Part shown: positions 19,891 to 30,478 of the stretch, piece by piece | Layout: every line of letters starts with the position of its first letter | Numbering within the stretch: the stretch's first letter is position 1 | Source: Acidobacteriota bacterium | Lineage (GTDB): Bacteria; Acidobacteriota; Vicinamibacteria; Vicinamibacterales; CAVVIG01 | Length of the DNA: 64,000 nucleotides | Reading direction: 5' to 3' | Assembly: GCA_003222395.1 (NCBI GenBank) | Contig: QHWB01000031.1 | Coordinates: forward strand, 126,501-190,500 | Notes under the pieces: model-generated | Seen by the model: the letters and a program-made list of their open reading frames with translations, nothing else | Told to the model about the DNA's origin: nothing | Database searches by the model: none | Translations under genes and position numbers: made by a program

Positions 19891-22800
19891 ATGCGAATTC
19901 TTGCACGCGCTTCAACGCTCGCCGTAGCGTGCGCGATGGTGGCGGCCGCGCCCGCGTCGGCCCAGTACTTCGGCCGCAACAAGGTTCAATACAGGAAACT
20001 CGATTTTCAGATCCTGAAGACCGAGCACTTCGATATCTACTACTACCCCGAGGAACGTGAAGGGATTAGCGTCGCCGCGCGTATGGCCGAACGATGGCAC
20101 GCGCGCCTCGAGCGCATCCTCGAGCATCGACTGCGGGGCCGCCAGCCGCTCGTACTCTACGGTTCGCATCCCGACTTCGAGCAGACCAATGCGATAGGCG
20201 GCGAGCTCAGCGAAGGAACCGGCGGCGTCACCGAACCGCTCCGTCGACGCATAGTGCTGCCCTTGGGCGGCCCTCTTGCGGATACCGATCACGTGATCGG
20301 TCACGAGCTCGTCCACGCGTTTCAGTTCGACATCACGACGCGGCCCGATGCGCCGCCCGGACAGAACGGTGCCGAGCGGCTACCGCTATGGTTCATCGAA
20401 GGTATGGCGGAGTACCTTTCGCTCGGTCCGGTGGATCCGAATACGGCCATGTGGATGCGCGACGCTGCGCGCGAAGTCGATGACAAGCACAAGCTGCCCT
20501 CGATCGACGACCTCAACAGTCCCAAGTACTTCCCGTACCGCTGGGGTCAGGCCCTGTGGGCGTACATCGGAGGCCGGTTCGGCGACGACGTGATTCGCCG
20601 CATGCTGGCACTCGCCGCAGCCGCGGGCGACTACAACGTCGCCTTCGAGAAGGTGCTCGGCGTGAAAAACAAGGAGCTGTCTGCCGACTGGCAGGCGTCG
20701 ATTCGCGATACGTACGCGCCAATCCTGGCGCGGACCACGCCGCCGAGCGAGATTGGCAAGGCGGTGATCAAAGGGACGAACCAGATCGGCAGCGAGCTGA
20801 ACGTCGGTCCCGCGATCAGCCCCGACGGCAAGCAGATCGCGTTTCTCTCGGAACGCAGCGTATTCTCGATCGACCTGTTCATCGCGGATGCGGCAACCGG
20901 CAAGGTCGTGCAGAAGCTGACGAGCACCGCCACCGATCCGCATTTCTCGAGCATCGAGTTCATCTACTCGGCCGGCGCCTGGGACGCGGCGAGCCAGCGC
21001 ATTGCGGTCGCGACGGTCGCGTCCGGCCGGCCGGCGCTCGCAATCTTCTCCGCCGAAACAGGATCGAAGCAGCAGGAGATCCCGATTTCCGATCTCGATG
21101 AAGTGTTCAACCCCACGTGGGCGCCCGACGGTCACGCGATCTGCTTCACAGGGATGACCCGAGGCTTGACCGACCTCTTCGTGTATGACTTGAACGCGTC
21201 GAAGCTGCGCCGGTTGACCAACGACGCCTTTGCAGATCTGCAACCCGCCTGGTCGCCGGATGGCCGCAAGATCGCGTTCGCGACCGACCGCTTCTCGAGC
21301 CGTTTGGACACGCTCGACATCGGCCCATATCGTCTCGCGCTGATCGATCCGGAGAGCGGCGCCATCGACGAAGTTCGCGGCTTCAGCGAAGGCAAGAACA
21401 TCAACCCGCAGTGGACGCCCGACAGCCGCTCGCTGCTGTTCATCTCTGATCGCGACGGCATTCCCAATCTCTATCGCGTCGCCATCGCGTCTGGCGACCT
21501 GACGCAGTTGACGAAGGTCGGAACGGGACTGAGCGGCATCACGATCTCCAGCCCGGCGCTCTCAGTGGCATCAAAGGCGGGCGTCGCGGCGTTCAGCGTG
21601 TACGAAGGCGGCAAGTACGACATCTACACGGTCGATGCGACCGAACGTGCGATGCCCTTGTCGTCCGCGAGCGAGAGCGCGGCGGCGCTGCCGCCGGTCA
21701 ACCGGAAGCAGAGTGAGGTGCAGAGCCTGCTCGCCAACGCGTCGTTCGGCCTGCCGGCGCCGACGGAGTATCCAAGCACCGACTACAAGCCTTCGCTGTC
21801 GCTCGAGGGCATTTCACAGCCGAGCATCGCGGTCGGTGCCAGCCGCTACGGCGCGGCCATCGGCGGCGGCATCGCGTTCCAGTTCGGCGACATGCTCGGC
21901 GATCACATGCTGACGACGGTCGTGCAGGTCAACTCCGGCACCGGGTTGAGCAACGACTTCAGCTTCAAGAACACGGCGGCAGAGGCGGTGTACTTCAACG
22001 CCGCGCATCGGGTGAACTGGGGGCTGATCGGGGGTCAGATTCCGTACTTGAGCGGCGGCTTCGCGAGCGCGGTCGGCACCATCGGCGGCGAACCGGTCCA
22101 ACAGGATCAGACCGTCATCTTCCGCCAGACCGAACAGAGCGGCGCCGCAGTCGTGGCATATCCGTTCAATCGCGCGCAGCGCGTCGAGCTCCAGGGCGGC
22201 GTCACCAGGATCTCCTTCGATCAAATCGTGCAGACGACGCTCTTCTCGCTGAACACGGGCCAATTGCTGGCCGACAACACCGAGACGACGTCGCTCGCGT
22301 CGCCGCTGACGCTCGGGAACACGTCGGCGGCGCTCGTCTACGACACCTCGAACTTCGGCGCGACCAGTCCGGTCGCTGGACAGCGATATCGGCTTGAGGC
22401 GGCGCCGACGTTCGGATCGATCAATTTCACCAACCTGCTCGCCGACTACCGACGCTACTTCATGCCGGTGTCGTTCTACACGTTCGCGGCCCGCGTGCTC
22501 CACTACGGCCGGTACGGCAGCGGCGGCCAGGATCCGCGGCTGTTCCCCTTGTTCCTCGGCTATCCCAATCTCGTGCGCGGCTATGATGTCGGCACGTTCG
22601 ACGCGACCGACTGCGTGCCGACGACGCCGACGGCCAATGACTGCCCGTCGTTCGATCGGCTCGTCGGCAGCCGCGTCCTCGTCGGGAATCTCGAGCTGCG
22701 ATTTCCGCTGCTCCGTCCCTTCGGCGCCTCGCAGCGGATGTACGGTCCGGTGCCGGTCGAAGTCGCGTTGTTCACCGATGGCGGCGTCGCCTGGAATCGT

Positions 22801-22971
22801 GGAGAGAAGCCGTCGATACTCGGCGGGTCGCGGCGCGGCGTCTCGAGTGCCGGTGTCACATTCCGCGTCAACGTGCTCGGCTTCGCGATCGGTCAGTTCG
22901 ACTTCTCACATCCGTTCCAGCGCGCGGGACGCGGTTGGATCTTCCAGTTCAACCTCTCGCCGGGCTTCTAA
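19891..22971 (+). CDS. Fusion of metallopeptidase-like, TolB-type propeller and BamA-type barrel domains
   Basis: This is a 1026-residue outer-membrane protein. Signal peptide ~1-24. Residues ~35-270 carry a gluzincin-type motif, HELVH at 138-142 with a downstream E-G-M-A-E-Y (Glu170/Glu174), so a zinc peptidase is plausible. Residues ~290-620 form a TolB-like propeller (repeats of the type SPDGKQIAFLS and WSPDGRKIAFATDR). Residues ~680-1026 form a BamA/surface-antigen barrel ending in FQFNLSPGF, with terminal Phe. It may degrade or scaffold proteins at the outer membrane; the role is inferred from domains only. Confidence 0.85.
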   Translation: MRILARASTLAVACAMVAAAPASAQYFGRNKVQYRKLDFQILKTEHFDIYYYPEEREGISVAARMAERWHARLERILEHRLRGRQPLVLYGSHPDFEQTNAIGGELSEGTGGVTEPLRRRIVLPLGGPLADTDHVIGHELVHAFQFDITTRPDAPPGQNGAERLPLWFIEGMAEYLSLGPVDPNTAMWMRDAAREVDDKHKLPSIDDLNSPKYFPYRWGQALWAYIGGRFGDDVIRRMLALAAAAGDYNVAFEKVLGVKNKELSADWQASIRDTYAPILARTTPPSEIGKAVIKGTNQIGSELNVGPAISPDGKQIAFLSERSVFSIDLFIADAATGKVVQKLTSTATDPHFSSIEFIYSAGAWDAASQRIAVATVASGRPALAIFSAETGSKQQEIPISDLDEVFNPTWAPDGHAICFTGMTRGLTDLFVYDLNASKLRRLTNDAFADLQPAWSPDGRKIAFATDRFSSRLDTLDIGPYRLALIDPESGAIDEVRGFSEGKNINPQWTPDSRSLLFISDRDGIPNLYRVAIASGDLTQLTKVGTGLSGITISSPALSVASKAGVAAFSVYEGGKYDIYTVDATERAMPLSSASESAAALPPVNRKQSEVQSLLANASFGLPAPTEYPSTDYKPSLSLEGISQPSIAVGASRYGAAIGGGIAFQFGDMLGDHMLTTVVQVNSGTGLSNDFSFKNTAAEAVYFNAAHRVNWGLIGGQIPYLSGGFASAVGTIGGEPVQQDQTVIFRQTEQSGAAVVAYPFNRAQRVELQGGVTRISFDQIVQTTLFSLNTGQLLADNTETTSLASPLTLGNTSAALVYDTSNFGATSPVAGQRYRLEAAPTFGSINFTNLLADYRRYFMPVSFYTFAARVLHYGRYGSGGQDPRLFPLFLGYPNLVRGYDVGTFDATDCVPTTPTANDCPSFDRLVGSRVLVGNLELRFPLLRPFGASQRMYGPVPVEVALFTDGGVAWNRGEKPSILGGSRRGVSSAGVTFRVNVLGFAIGQFDFSHPFQRAGRGWIFQFNLSPGF

Positions 22972-23204
22972 GAGGTCACGCGGAAGGCGCCCTTGACGAT
23001 GAACCACAAGCCGACCAACAGCAGCAGTTCGCGCGGCGCGATGATCGGATGCCACATGACGAGGGCGTGGCGGTGAACGGCGGCCGACCATACGAGCCAG
23101 ACGCCGAACGCGAGCGCGAGCCCGCCGCTCAGTGCGCGTCCGCCGGGGCTGTCGATCCGCAGCGCCAGCAGCACGGCAAAGAAGGCGAAAACCAACAGGC
23201 TCAT
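22968..23204 (-). CDS. Small integral membrane protein
   Basis: This 78-residue protein has three hydrophobic helices (~2-15, ~26-45, ~57-70) and no recognised motif. It converges on the barrel gene with a 4-nt overlap and is divergent from the ArsR-methyltransferase gene. The function is unknown. Confidence 0.6.
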   Translation of the reverse strand: MSLLVFAFFAVLLALRIDSPGGRALSGGLALAFGVWLVWSAAVHRHALVMWHPIIAPRELLLLVGLWFIVKGAFRVTS

Positions 23205-23252
23205 AGGTGAAGTAGACGGGTTGCGGGAGCGGGGTGTTCTGGATTATCCTTT

Positions 23253-23270
23253 CATCCGGTTATACGGATG
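23253..23270. promoter_or_regulatory. Perfect inverted repeat CATCCG-GTTATA-CGGATG covering a start codon
   Basis: Six-base arms with a 6-bp spacer; the last three bases are the ATG of the ArsR-methyltransferase gene. A TATCCT box at 23245-23250 lies just upstream. The position suits an autoregulatory operator that blocks RNA polymerase and would also control ahcY downstream. Confidence 0.5.
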
Positions 23271-24212
23271 AATGGCCGCGCCCCTGCGATCCTCGACCAT
23301 CTCGCATCGCTGGCCGACACGACTCGTAGCCGGATTCTGCTGCTGCTCGATCGGCATGAGCTGACCGTGTCTCAGCTATGCGGCATCATGCAGCTCCCCC
23401 AGTCGACGGTGAGCCGCCACCTGAAGGCGCTGCTGGATGCCGGATGGGTCGCCTCGCGCGCGGAAGGAACGAGCAACCTCTATTCGATGACGCGCGGCGA
23501 CGTGGACGCAACGGCGCGACGGCTGTGGCTGCTCGTTCGCGAGCAGGTTGGGCCGACGCCGGCGGCCGCGCAGGATCAGCGGCGGCTGCAGGCGGCGCTG
23601 GCGGAGCGCCGCACCAAATCGCAGGAATTCTTCTCGTCATCTGCCGGTCAGTGGGACCGCGTGCGCGACGAACTGTACGGCGATCGCTTCCATCTCGCGG
23701 CGTTTGCCGCGTTCGCGCAGCGCGAGTGGGTCGTCGGCGATCTCGGATGCGGCACGGGCCAGGTCAGTGCCGCCATCGCGCCATTCGTTCGGCACGTGGT
23801 TGCCGTCGACGCGTCAGCCGCGATGCTGCAGGCGGCGAAGAAGCGGCTGCAGCGGTTCGACAACGTCGACCTGCGGCGCGGCGACCTCGAAGCGTTGCCG
23901 ATCGACGATGCGCGCCTCGACGCCGCGACGCTCATGATGGTGCTGCATCACGTGCCGGAGCCCGAACGCGCGCTGCGCGAGGTCGCCCGTGTGCTCAAAC
24001 CCGGCGGTGCGCTGCTCGTCGTCGACATGCTGCCGCACGAGCGGGAGAATTATCGTCAGCAGATGGGCCATGCGTGGCTTGGCTTTTCGGAGGAACATAT
24101 CAACCGACTCTTCGGCGAGAGCGGGTTCGGAGAGGTGATGACGAATCCGCTGCCGCCCGATGCGAAAGCCAAAGGTCCAGGGTTATTCGTCGCAACCGCG
24201 AGGAGACAGTAA
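23268..24212 (+). CDS. ArsR-type HTH fused to SAM methyltransferase domain (SahR-like), next to ahcY
   Basis: This 314-residue protein has a winged helix at ~5-90 ([19 protein letters not shown]) and a class I methyltransferase fold at ~135-300 ([53 protein letters not shown]). It is paralogous to the gene before metH. It is followed two bases later by ahcY. The combination fits a SAM-cycle repressor that senses SAM or SAH through its methyltransferase domain, like SahR. Enzymatic methyl transfer is the alternative. Confidence 0.87.
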   Translation: MNGRAPAILDHLASLADTTRSRILLLLDRHELTVSQLCGIMQLPQSTVSRHLKALLDAGWVASRAEGTSNLYSMTRGDVDATARRLWLLVREQVGPTPAAAQDQRRLQAALAERRTKSQEFFSSSAGQWDRVRDELYGDRFHLAAFAAFAQREWVVGDLGCGTGQVSAAIAPFVRHVVAVDASAAMLQAAKKRLQRFDNVDLRRGDLEALPIDDARLDAATLMMVLHHVPEPERALREVARVLKPGGALLVVDMLPHERENYRQQMGHAWLGFSEEHINRLFGESGFGEVMTNPLPPDAKAKGPGLFVATARRQ

Positions 24213-24214
24213 AA

Positions 24215-25714
24215 ATGCCGACAGTCGCTGAAAGAATGCACGCCTTTGCCGCCGCGAACGCCGCGGGGCGCGAACCCTACAAAGTGAAGGATCTGGCGCT
24301 TGCCGAGTTCGGGCGCAAGGAAATCCGCCTCGCCGAACAGGAGATGCCTGGCCTGATGGCGCTGCGCACCCAGTACGGCGCCGCCGAACCGCTCGCCGGC
24401 GCGCGGGTCATGGGCTCGCTCCACATGACGATTCAAACCGCCGTTCTCATCGAGACGTTGACCGAGCTCGGCGCGGATGTTCGCTGGGTGTCGTGCAACA
24501 TCTTTTCGACGCAGGACCACGCGGCGGCGGCGGTCGTCGTCGGCCGGCCCGAGACGGGCGGCACGGCAAAGGATCCGAAAGGCACGCCGGTCTACGCCTG
24601 GAAAGGCGAGACGCTCGACGAGTACTGGTGGTGCACGGAGCAGGCGCTCGAATGGCCCGACGGCAGCGGGCCGACGCTGATCGTCGACGACGGCGGCGAC
24701 GCGACGCTGCTGGTGCACAAGGGCGTCGAGTTCGAAAAAGCGGGGAAGGTTCCGGCGTTCGACGCGGACAAGGATCCCGAAGAGTGGGGCGTCATCCTCG
24801 AGACGATTCGCCAGTCGATGGCGAAAGACAAGACGCGCTACACGCGGATCGCGTCGACGATTCGCGGCGTCAGCGAAGAAACGACGACCGGCGTCCATCG
24901 TCTGTATCAGATGATGGAAGCGGGGACGCTGCTCTTCCCGGCCATCAACGTCAACGACTCGGTGACCAAGAGCAAATTCGACAACATCTACGGCTGCCGC
25001 CACTCGCTGCCCGACGGCCTCGCGCGTGCGACCGACGTCATGCTCGGCGGAAAGGTGGCCGTCGTGTTCGGCTACGGCGAGGTTGGCAAAGGATGCGCGC
25101 AGGCGTTGCGCGGGCAGGGCGCGCGCGTCATCGTCACCGAGATCGATCCGATCTGCGCGCTGCAGGCGGCGATGGAAGGCTTCCAGGTGGCGACGATCGA
25201 CGACCTCGTCGAGACCGCCGACATCTTCATCACCGCGACGGGCAACCACAACATCATCACCGTCGATCACATGAAGCGGATGAAGGACAAGGCGATCGTC
25301 GGGAACATCGGCCACTTCGACAACGAGATCGACATGGCCGGCCTGAGGAAGTTCCCGGGCATCGAGAAGATCAACATCAAGCCGCAGTACGACGAGTGGA
25401 AATTCCCCGACGGCCACAGCATCCTCGTGCTCGCCGAAGGACGGCTGCTGAATCTCGGCTGCGCAACGGGTCATCCGAGCTTCGTGATGTCGGCATCGTT
25501 CACGAATCAGGTGCTCGCGCAGCTCGATCTCAACGCGAACGCCGGGAAATACGGCAAGAAAGTCTTCATGCTGCCGAAGAAGCTCGACGAGGAGGTCGCG
25601 CGGCTGCACCTCGACAAGCTCGGCGTGAAGCTGACGAAGCTCACGAAGGATCAGGCTGACTACATCGGCGTTCCGGTGGAAGGACCGTACAAGCCCGAAC
25701 ACTATCGGTACTAG
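24215..25714 (+). CDS. ahcY: S-adenosylhomocysteine hydrolase
   Basis: This 499-residue enzyme hydrolyses SAH to adenosine and homocysteine using tightly bound NAD. Family marks are [42 protein letters not shown], the NAD loop [20 protein letters not shown], the ATGNHNIIT segment and the C-terminal [13 protein letters not shown]. It has the ~40-residue insert of the long bacterial form ([20 protein letters not shown]). GAGGAG about 8 nt before ATG provides the ribosome site. It is co-transcribed with the SahR-like gene and ends at a terminator. Confidence 0.97.
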   Translation: MPTVAERMHAFAAANAAGREPYKVKDLALAEFGRKEIRLAEQEMPGLMALRTQYGAAEPLAGARVMGSLHMTIQTAVLIETLTELGADVRWVSCNIFSTQDHAAAAVVVGRPETGGTAKDPKGTPVYAWKGETLDEYWWCTEQALEWPDGSGPTLIVDDGGDATLLVHKGVEFEKAGKVPAFDADKDPEEWGVILETIRQSMAKDKTRYTRIASTIRGVSEETTTGVHRLYQMMEAGTLLFPAINVNDSVTKSKFDNIYGCRHSLPDGLARATDVMLGGKVAVVFGYGEVGKGCAQALRGQGARVIVTEIDPICALQAAMEGFQVATIDDLVETADIFITATGNHNIITVDHMKRMKDKAIVGNIGHFDNEIDMAGLRKFPGIEKINIKPQYDEWKFPDGHSILVLAEGRLLNLGCATGHPSFVMSASFTNQVLAQLDLNANAGKYGKKVFMLPKKLDEEVARLHLDKLGVKLTKLTKDQADYIGVPVEGPYKPEHYRY

Positions 25715-25739
25715 GATTTAGGGGTCGGGGATTCGTGAC

Positions 25740-25779
25740 AACCCGCGAGCGATTCGCGTTGCTCGCGGGTTTTGTTTTT
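25740..25779 (+). terminator. Intrinsic terminator after ahcY
   Basis: An 11-bp perfect stem AACCCGCGAGC / GCTCGCGGGTT (25740-25750 with 25761-25771) has a 10-nt loop and is followed by TTGTTTTT. Confidence 0.9.
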
Positions 25780-25790
25780 CACGACAGGCG

Positions 25791-25796
25791 TATGAT
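25791..25796 (+). promoter_or_regulatory. -10 box TATGAT 6 nt before the CocE-type hydrolase ATG
   Basis: TATGAT, then CCGCGT, then ATG at 25803, with no Shine-Dalgarno. It follows the ahcY terminator directly and is therefore a separate promoter, probably giving a leaderless mRNA. Confidence 0.55.
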
Positions 25797-25802
25797 CCGC
25801 GT

Positions 25803-27782
<1,980 letters not shown>

Positions 27783-27784
27783 TC

Positions 27785-28255
27785 TCAGCGGGGCTTTTTC
27801 TTCAGGCTAGCAAGGAACTCCGCTGGCGTTTCCACGCGGAGGCCGTGGCGCAGCGCCGAAAGAAAGTGCCGGCGGTTGTCGGTGATGACGACGTCGGCGT
27901 TCGCGGAGCGCGCGATTTCGCCGATGTGGGCGTCATAGATGCGTCCGCCGATGACGCCATCCTTCACGATCGCGCGGAGCATCGGCTGTCGATCCGCTGC
28001 CGGCAGATCGTGGACGGCCATCCGCGCGAAGACCTCTTCATCCAGCAGCCGAGCGGCGTCAGCCGGCCCGAGACGAAACTCCGGAGGCAGCCGGGTCGAC
28101 ACCGAGAAGAATTCCAAACAACAGTGCCAGGCGGTTGCCGGCGCATCGACGCGATGATCGGAAACCGCGTGCATCACAGATTGCGCCGGCGCGCTCTGCG
28201 GGCCGAAATCGATCAGGCCCGCGACCAGCACGCTTGTGTCGAGAAACGTCGTCAC
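27785..28255 (-). CDS. PIN-domain toxin (VapC-like)
   Basis: The protein has 156 residues and starts at GTG 28255, overlapping the antitoxin stop (GTGA). PIN acidic residues are visible: Asp6 in FLDTSVLVAG, a Glu in CCLEFFSV, an Asp in RIYDAHIGEIA and an Asp in VITDNRRHF. PIN toxins are Mg-dependent RNases that cut tRNA, rRNA or mRNA. The coupled AbrB-type antitoxin makes a type II toxin-antitoxin module likely. Confidence 0.85.
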   Translation of the reverse strand: MTTFLDTSVLVAGLIDFGPQSAPAQSVMHAVSDHRVDAPATAWHCCLEFFSVSTRLPPEFRLGPADAARLLDEEVFARMAVHDLPAADRQPMLRAIVKDGVIGGRIYDAHIGEIARSANADVVITDNRRHFLSALRHGLRVETPAEFLASLKKKPR

Positions 28256-28506
28256 GGCCAGCGATTCCGTTCTTCCTCGATCAGCGCCGCCACGTCGATC
28301 GACGGTCGAGTGTCAGGCGCGGCAGTGGGACGCGCCACGAGTCGCGCGCCGACCTTCACCAGCCGGGGGCCTGGCGCCACGCGCGTGAGCCGCAGCCCGA
28401 GCTCGTCCTCTGTCAGCTCGACTTCCGCGCCTGCCGACAACCCCGCACGTTGCCGCAGCGGCGCCGGAATGACCAATCGTCCTGCCTTGTCAATGGTAGT
28501 CCGCAT
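28252..28506 (-). CDS. AbrB/MazE-fold antitoxin
   Basis: This 84-residue protein has an N-terminal AbrB swapped-hairpin domain (TTIDKAGRLVIPAPLRQRAGL) that binds DNA. A C-terminal tail (SIDVAALIEEERNRWP) should thread into the PIN toxin. It lies upstream of and overlaps the toxin by 4 nt, the usual antitoxin-first order, and probably represses the pair. Confidence 0.87.
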   Translation of the reverse strand: MRTTIDKAGRLVIPAPLRQRAGLSAGAEVELTEDELGLRLTRVAPGPRLVKVGARLVARPTAAPDTRPSIDVAALIEEERNRWP

Positions 28507-28512
28507 GCCATA

Positions 28513-28518
28513 AGGATA
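28513..28518 (-). promoter_or_regulatory. -10-like TATCCT 6 nt before the antitoxin ATG
   Basis: On the minus strand TATCCT, then TATGGC, then ATG at 28506. No ribosome-binding site is seen, so the antitoxin message may be leaderless. Confidence 0.5.
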
Positions 28519-28532
28519 CCACGCGCTGACTC

Positions 28533-29465
28533 CTACCCCACTTTCTGGTCGTCGCCTCGGCCACCGGTGAGCCTCTGCTGCTGCAGCGCCGCCGCGCCCA
28601 TCAGGCCGCCCATGCCCATCGATTCGACGGCGCTGCTCGGAATCAGCATCAGCGCGCCCTTCTCCTTCAGTCCCTCATAGAGCATGTTCATCGCGCGCAG
28701 ATGCAGCGCCGTCGGGTTGTCGTGGTACGACTTCGCCGCTTCCTGAAACGATCGCGCGATCTCCATCTCCGCCTGTCCGAGGATGATGCGCGCCTGCTTC
28801 TCGCGCGCCGCCTGCGCCTCGCGCGACATCGCGTCCTGCAGCGCGCTCGGAATGACGACGTCGCGCATCTCCACCGACTGCACCGTGATGCCCCACGGAT
28901 TCGACCGGCCGTCGATCAGCTGCTGCAGCTCCTGCTCGATCTTCTCGCGTCCCCGCAGCAAATCGGTCAGCGCCGTGCGGCCGATGATGTCGCGGAGCGC
29001 GGTCTGCGCCGCCCAGCTCACCGCCTGCGAGTACTCCTGCACTTCGAGCGCCGCCTTCTGCGCGTCGTGCACCATCCAGAAGAGCACGGCGTCGACGTTG
29101 ACCGGCACGGTGTCCGACGTCAGCGTCTGCTCGGCGGCGAAGCTCGTCGTGATCGTCCGCTGATCGATCCACGTCGCGACCGAATCGACGAACGGGACGA
29201 TCCAGAACAATCCGGGCCCGCGCAGTCCGACGAACCGTCCGAGCCGGAGGACGACGCCGCGCTCCCACTGCTGCGCGATCTTCGGCGACTGCATGAGCAC
29301 GAAGCCGACGAGGGCCGCGATGACGACCGGAATCGGGTTGCCCACCGATGCGGCGACCACTCCACCGATCGCGATCGACGCGACCATCGTGGCGATCGCG
29401 ACGATGTTGACCCGGGGCGAGTCACCGAAAGAGGACTCGCCGCGACGATTCACAATGACGGGCAC
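28533..29465 (-). CDS. SPFH/band-7 (slipin) membrane protein
   Basis: The 310-residue protein has two N-terminal hydrophobic stretches (~20-60) and then an SPFH domain (~65-230; ERGVVLRLGRFVGLRGPGLFWIVPF, RTITTSFAAEQTLTSDTVPVNVDAVLFW, NPWGITVQSVEMRDVVIP). A coiled-coil region follows (~215-260; REAQAAREKQARIILGQAE). Slipins oligomerise at the membrane and are usually linked to membrane quality control, often beside an NfeD protease that is absent here. The GntR regulator ends one base before its start, so they form an operon. Confidence 0.9.
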   Translation of the reverse strand: MPVIVNRRGESSFGDSPRVNIVAIATMVASIAIGGVVAASVGNPIPVVIAALVGFVLMQSPKIAQQWERGVVLRLGRFVGLRGPGLFWIVPFVDSVATWIDQRTITTSFAAEQTLTSDTVPVNVDAVLFWMVHDAQKAALEVQEYSQAVSWAAQTALRDIIGRTALTDLLRGREKIEQELQQLIDGRSNPWGITVQSVEMRDVVIPSALQDAMSREAQAAREKQARIILGQAEMEIARSFQEAAKSYHDNPTALHLRAMNMLYEGLKEKGALMLIPSSAVESMGMGGLMGAAALQQQRLTGGRGDDQKVG

Positions 29466-29466
29466 G

Positions 29467-29838
29467 TCAGTGCTCCTTTCTCAGAGCTTGCAGCAGATCA
29501 TCGAGCGTGAAGCCGTGGCGCTCGGCGTCGGCGAGGACGCGGTGGACGAACGCGCGGAGCCGGCGCGTTTTCTCTTCGGCCGGTCTCGCCTGCGCGCGGC
29601 CGACCGCGATGAAGGAGCCGACGCCGCGCCGCGTCTCGAGCACGCCCGCGCGCTCGAGGTCCGAGTACACGCGCGCCACGGTGTTGGCGTTCACCTGCAG
29701 ATCGACGGCGAGCTGGCGCACGGTCGGCAGCTGGTCTCGCGGCCGCAGGCGGCCGGACGCGATCGCGGCACGCAGGGCGTGCTCGATCTGGGCGTAAATC
29801 GGCGTCGAGTCGTTCGGATCGATGAGGAGCAGCGCCAC
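29467..29838 (-). CDS. GntR-family (YtrA-type) transcriptional regulator
   Basis: This 123-residue protein starts at GTG 29838. It has a winged helix (~10-75) with IYAQIEHALRAAIASGRLRP, LPTVRQLAVDLQVNANTVARVYSDLERAGVL and the GVGSFIA wing. The short C-terminal helical tail instead of an effector domain is typical of the YtrA group, which usually controls ABC transporters or membrane-stress genes. It precedes the slipin gene and probably regulates itself through the palindrome in its promoter. Confidence 0.9.
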   Translation of the reverse strand: MALLLIDPNDSTPIYAQIEHALRAAIASGRLRPRDQLPTVRQLAVDLQVNANTVARVYSDLERAGVLETRRGVGSFIAVGRAQARPAEEKTRRLRAFVHRVLADAERHGFTLDDLLQALRKEH

Positions 29839-29845
29839 TTGAGTG

Positions 29846-29873
29846 ATTATACTAGTTCATTAGTACAAGTCAA
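29846..29873 (-). promoter_or_regulatory. Strong promoter with embedded GntR operator
   Basis: On the minus strand: -35 TTGACT (29868-29873), 16-bp spacer, -10 TATAAT (29846-29851), then seven bases and GTG, so the transcript is probably leaderless. Inside the spacer and -10 lies the inverted repeat TACTA-ATGAAC-TAGTA (29850-29865), well placed for autorepression by the YtrA-type regulator. Confidence 0.75.
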
Positions 29874-29936
29874 CCAAGAAAAAAGCCGGAGGCGATTCAA
29901 CGCCCCCGGCCCATGACTTTCTCCGACCTGCGACCT

Positions 29937-30320
29937 CTAGCGAGAGATCATCTTCAGCGAGTCGGCCGCAATGGTCATCTTCCCGTCCTTCTCGCTGACA
30001 TCGCCGGTGATCTCGACGGTGTGCGCGACGTGCGGGACGATCTTCGCGTTCTTGTCGGCGGCCAGGCCGCCGGTGATTTCGTACACCTTGCCGTCTTCGG
30101 TCAACAGCGCCATCGGCCGGCCGGCCTTCGCGCACGCAACCGCGCAATCGGCCGTGTCGCCCTTCGGCATCTTGTGATCCTTGCCGACGTTCGACTTGTC
30201 CATCTTGTAGCAGGACTCGTCGATGATCTGTCCTTTCACCGTCTCGGTCTTCGCGAAGGCAGGCGCACCCAGCGCGAGCACGAACGCCGCCGCCGTCAAA
30301 CCGGCAAAGAACCTGCGCAT
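29937..30320 (-). CDS. Small exported protein, possibly OB-fold
   Basis: This 127-residue protein has a signal peptide ending near AFA-K (~23). The mature part is a beta-rich 100-residue domain (VKGQIIDESCYK, CAVACAKAGRPMALLTEDGKVYEI, HTVEITGDV) with three cysteines. It resembles short periplasmic OB-like domains found in acidobacteria, but I cannot name a function. AAAGGAG precedes the ATG by about 7 nt. A TATAAG box ~40 nt further upstream makes this a leadered gene. Confidence 0.72.
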   Translation of the reverse strand: MRRFFAGLTAAAFVLALGAPAFAKTETVKGQIIDESCYKMDKSNVGKDHKMPKGDTADCAVACAKAGRPMALLTEDGKVYEITGGLAADKNAKIVPHVAHTVEITGDVSEKDGKMTIAADSLKMISR

Positions 30321-30478
30321 AGGGACTCCTTTGAAAAAGAATCTGAAAAGCGTCTCCGCTTATACGATACTTGCCGCCCTGTGCGCAAGGTGTTCCTTCA
30401 CACAACGATGACGCGCCGCCTCGTGTCGACCGGCCTCGTGCTCTCCTGTCTCGCCGCCGCCGTGCGAGAACAGCGATT

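Noticed and set aside
24056-25702. Long antisense frame (548 codons) opposite ahcY, and similar long frames at 44624-47014 (-) and 3486-3983 (-)
   Set aside because: High GC keeps antisense frames open. These have arginine-rich, family-less sequences and lie fully opposite well-conserved genes.
27785-28506. PIN/AbrB pair as part of a larger defence island
   Set aside because: Neighbours are ordinary metabolic and membrane genes; no nuclease, restriction or other defence genes lie nearby.
30408-30470. Orphan lipoprotein-like signal peptide (MTRRLVSTGLVLSCLAAA) on the plus strand
   Set aside because: It runs straight into the antisense of the 330-residue protein gene with no continuing domain. 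It could be a gene remnant, but evidence is too thin to call.
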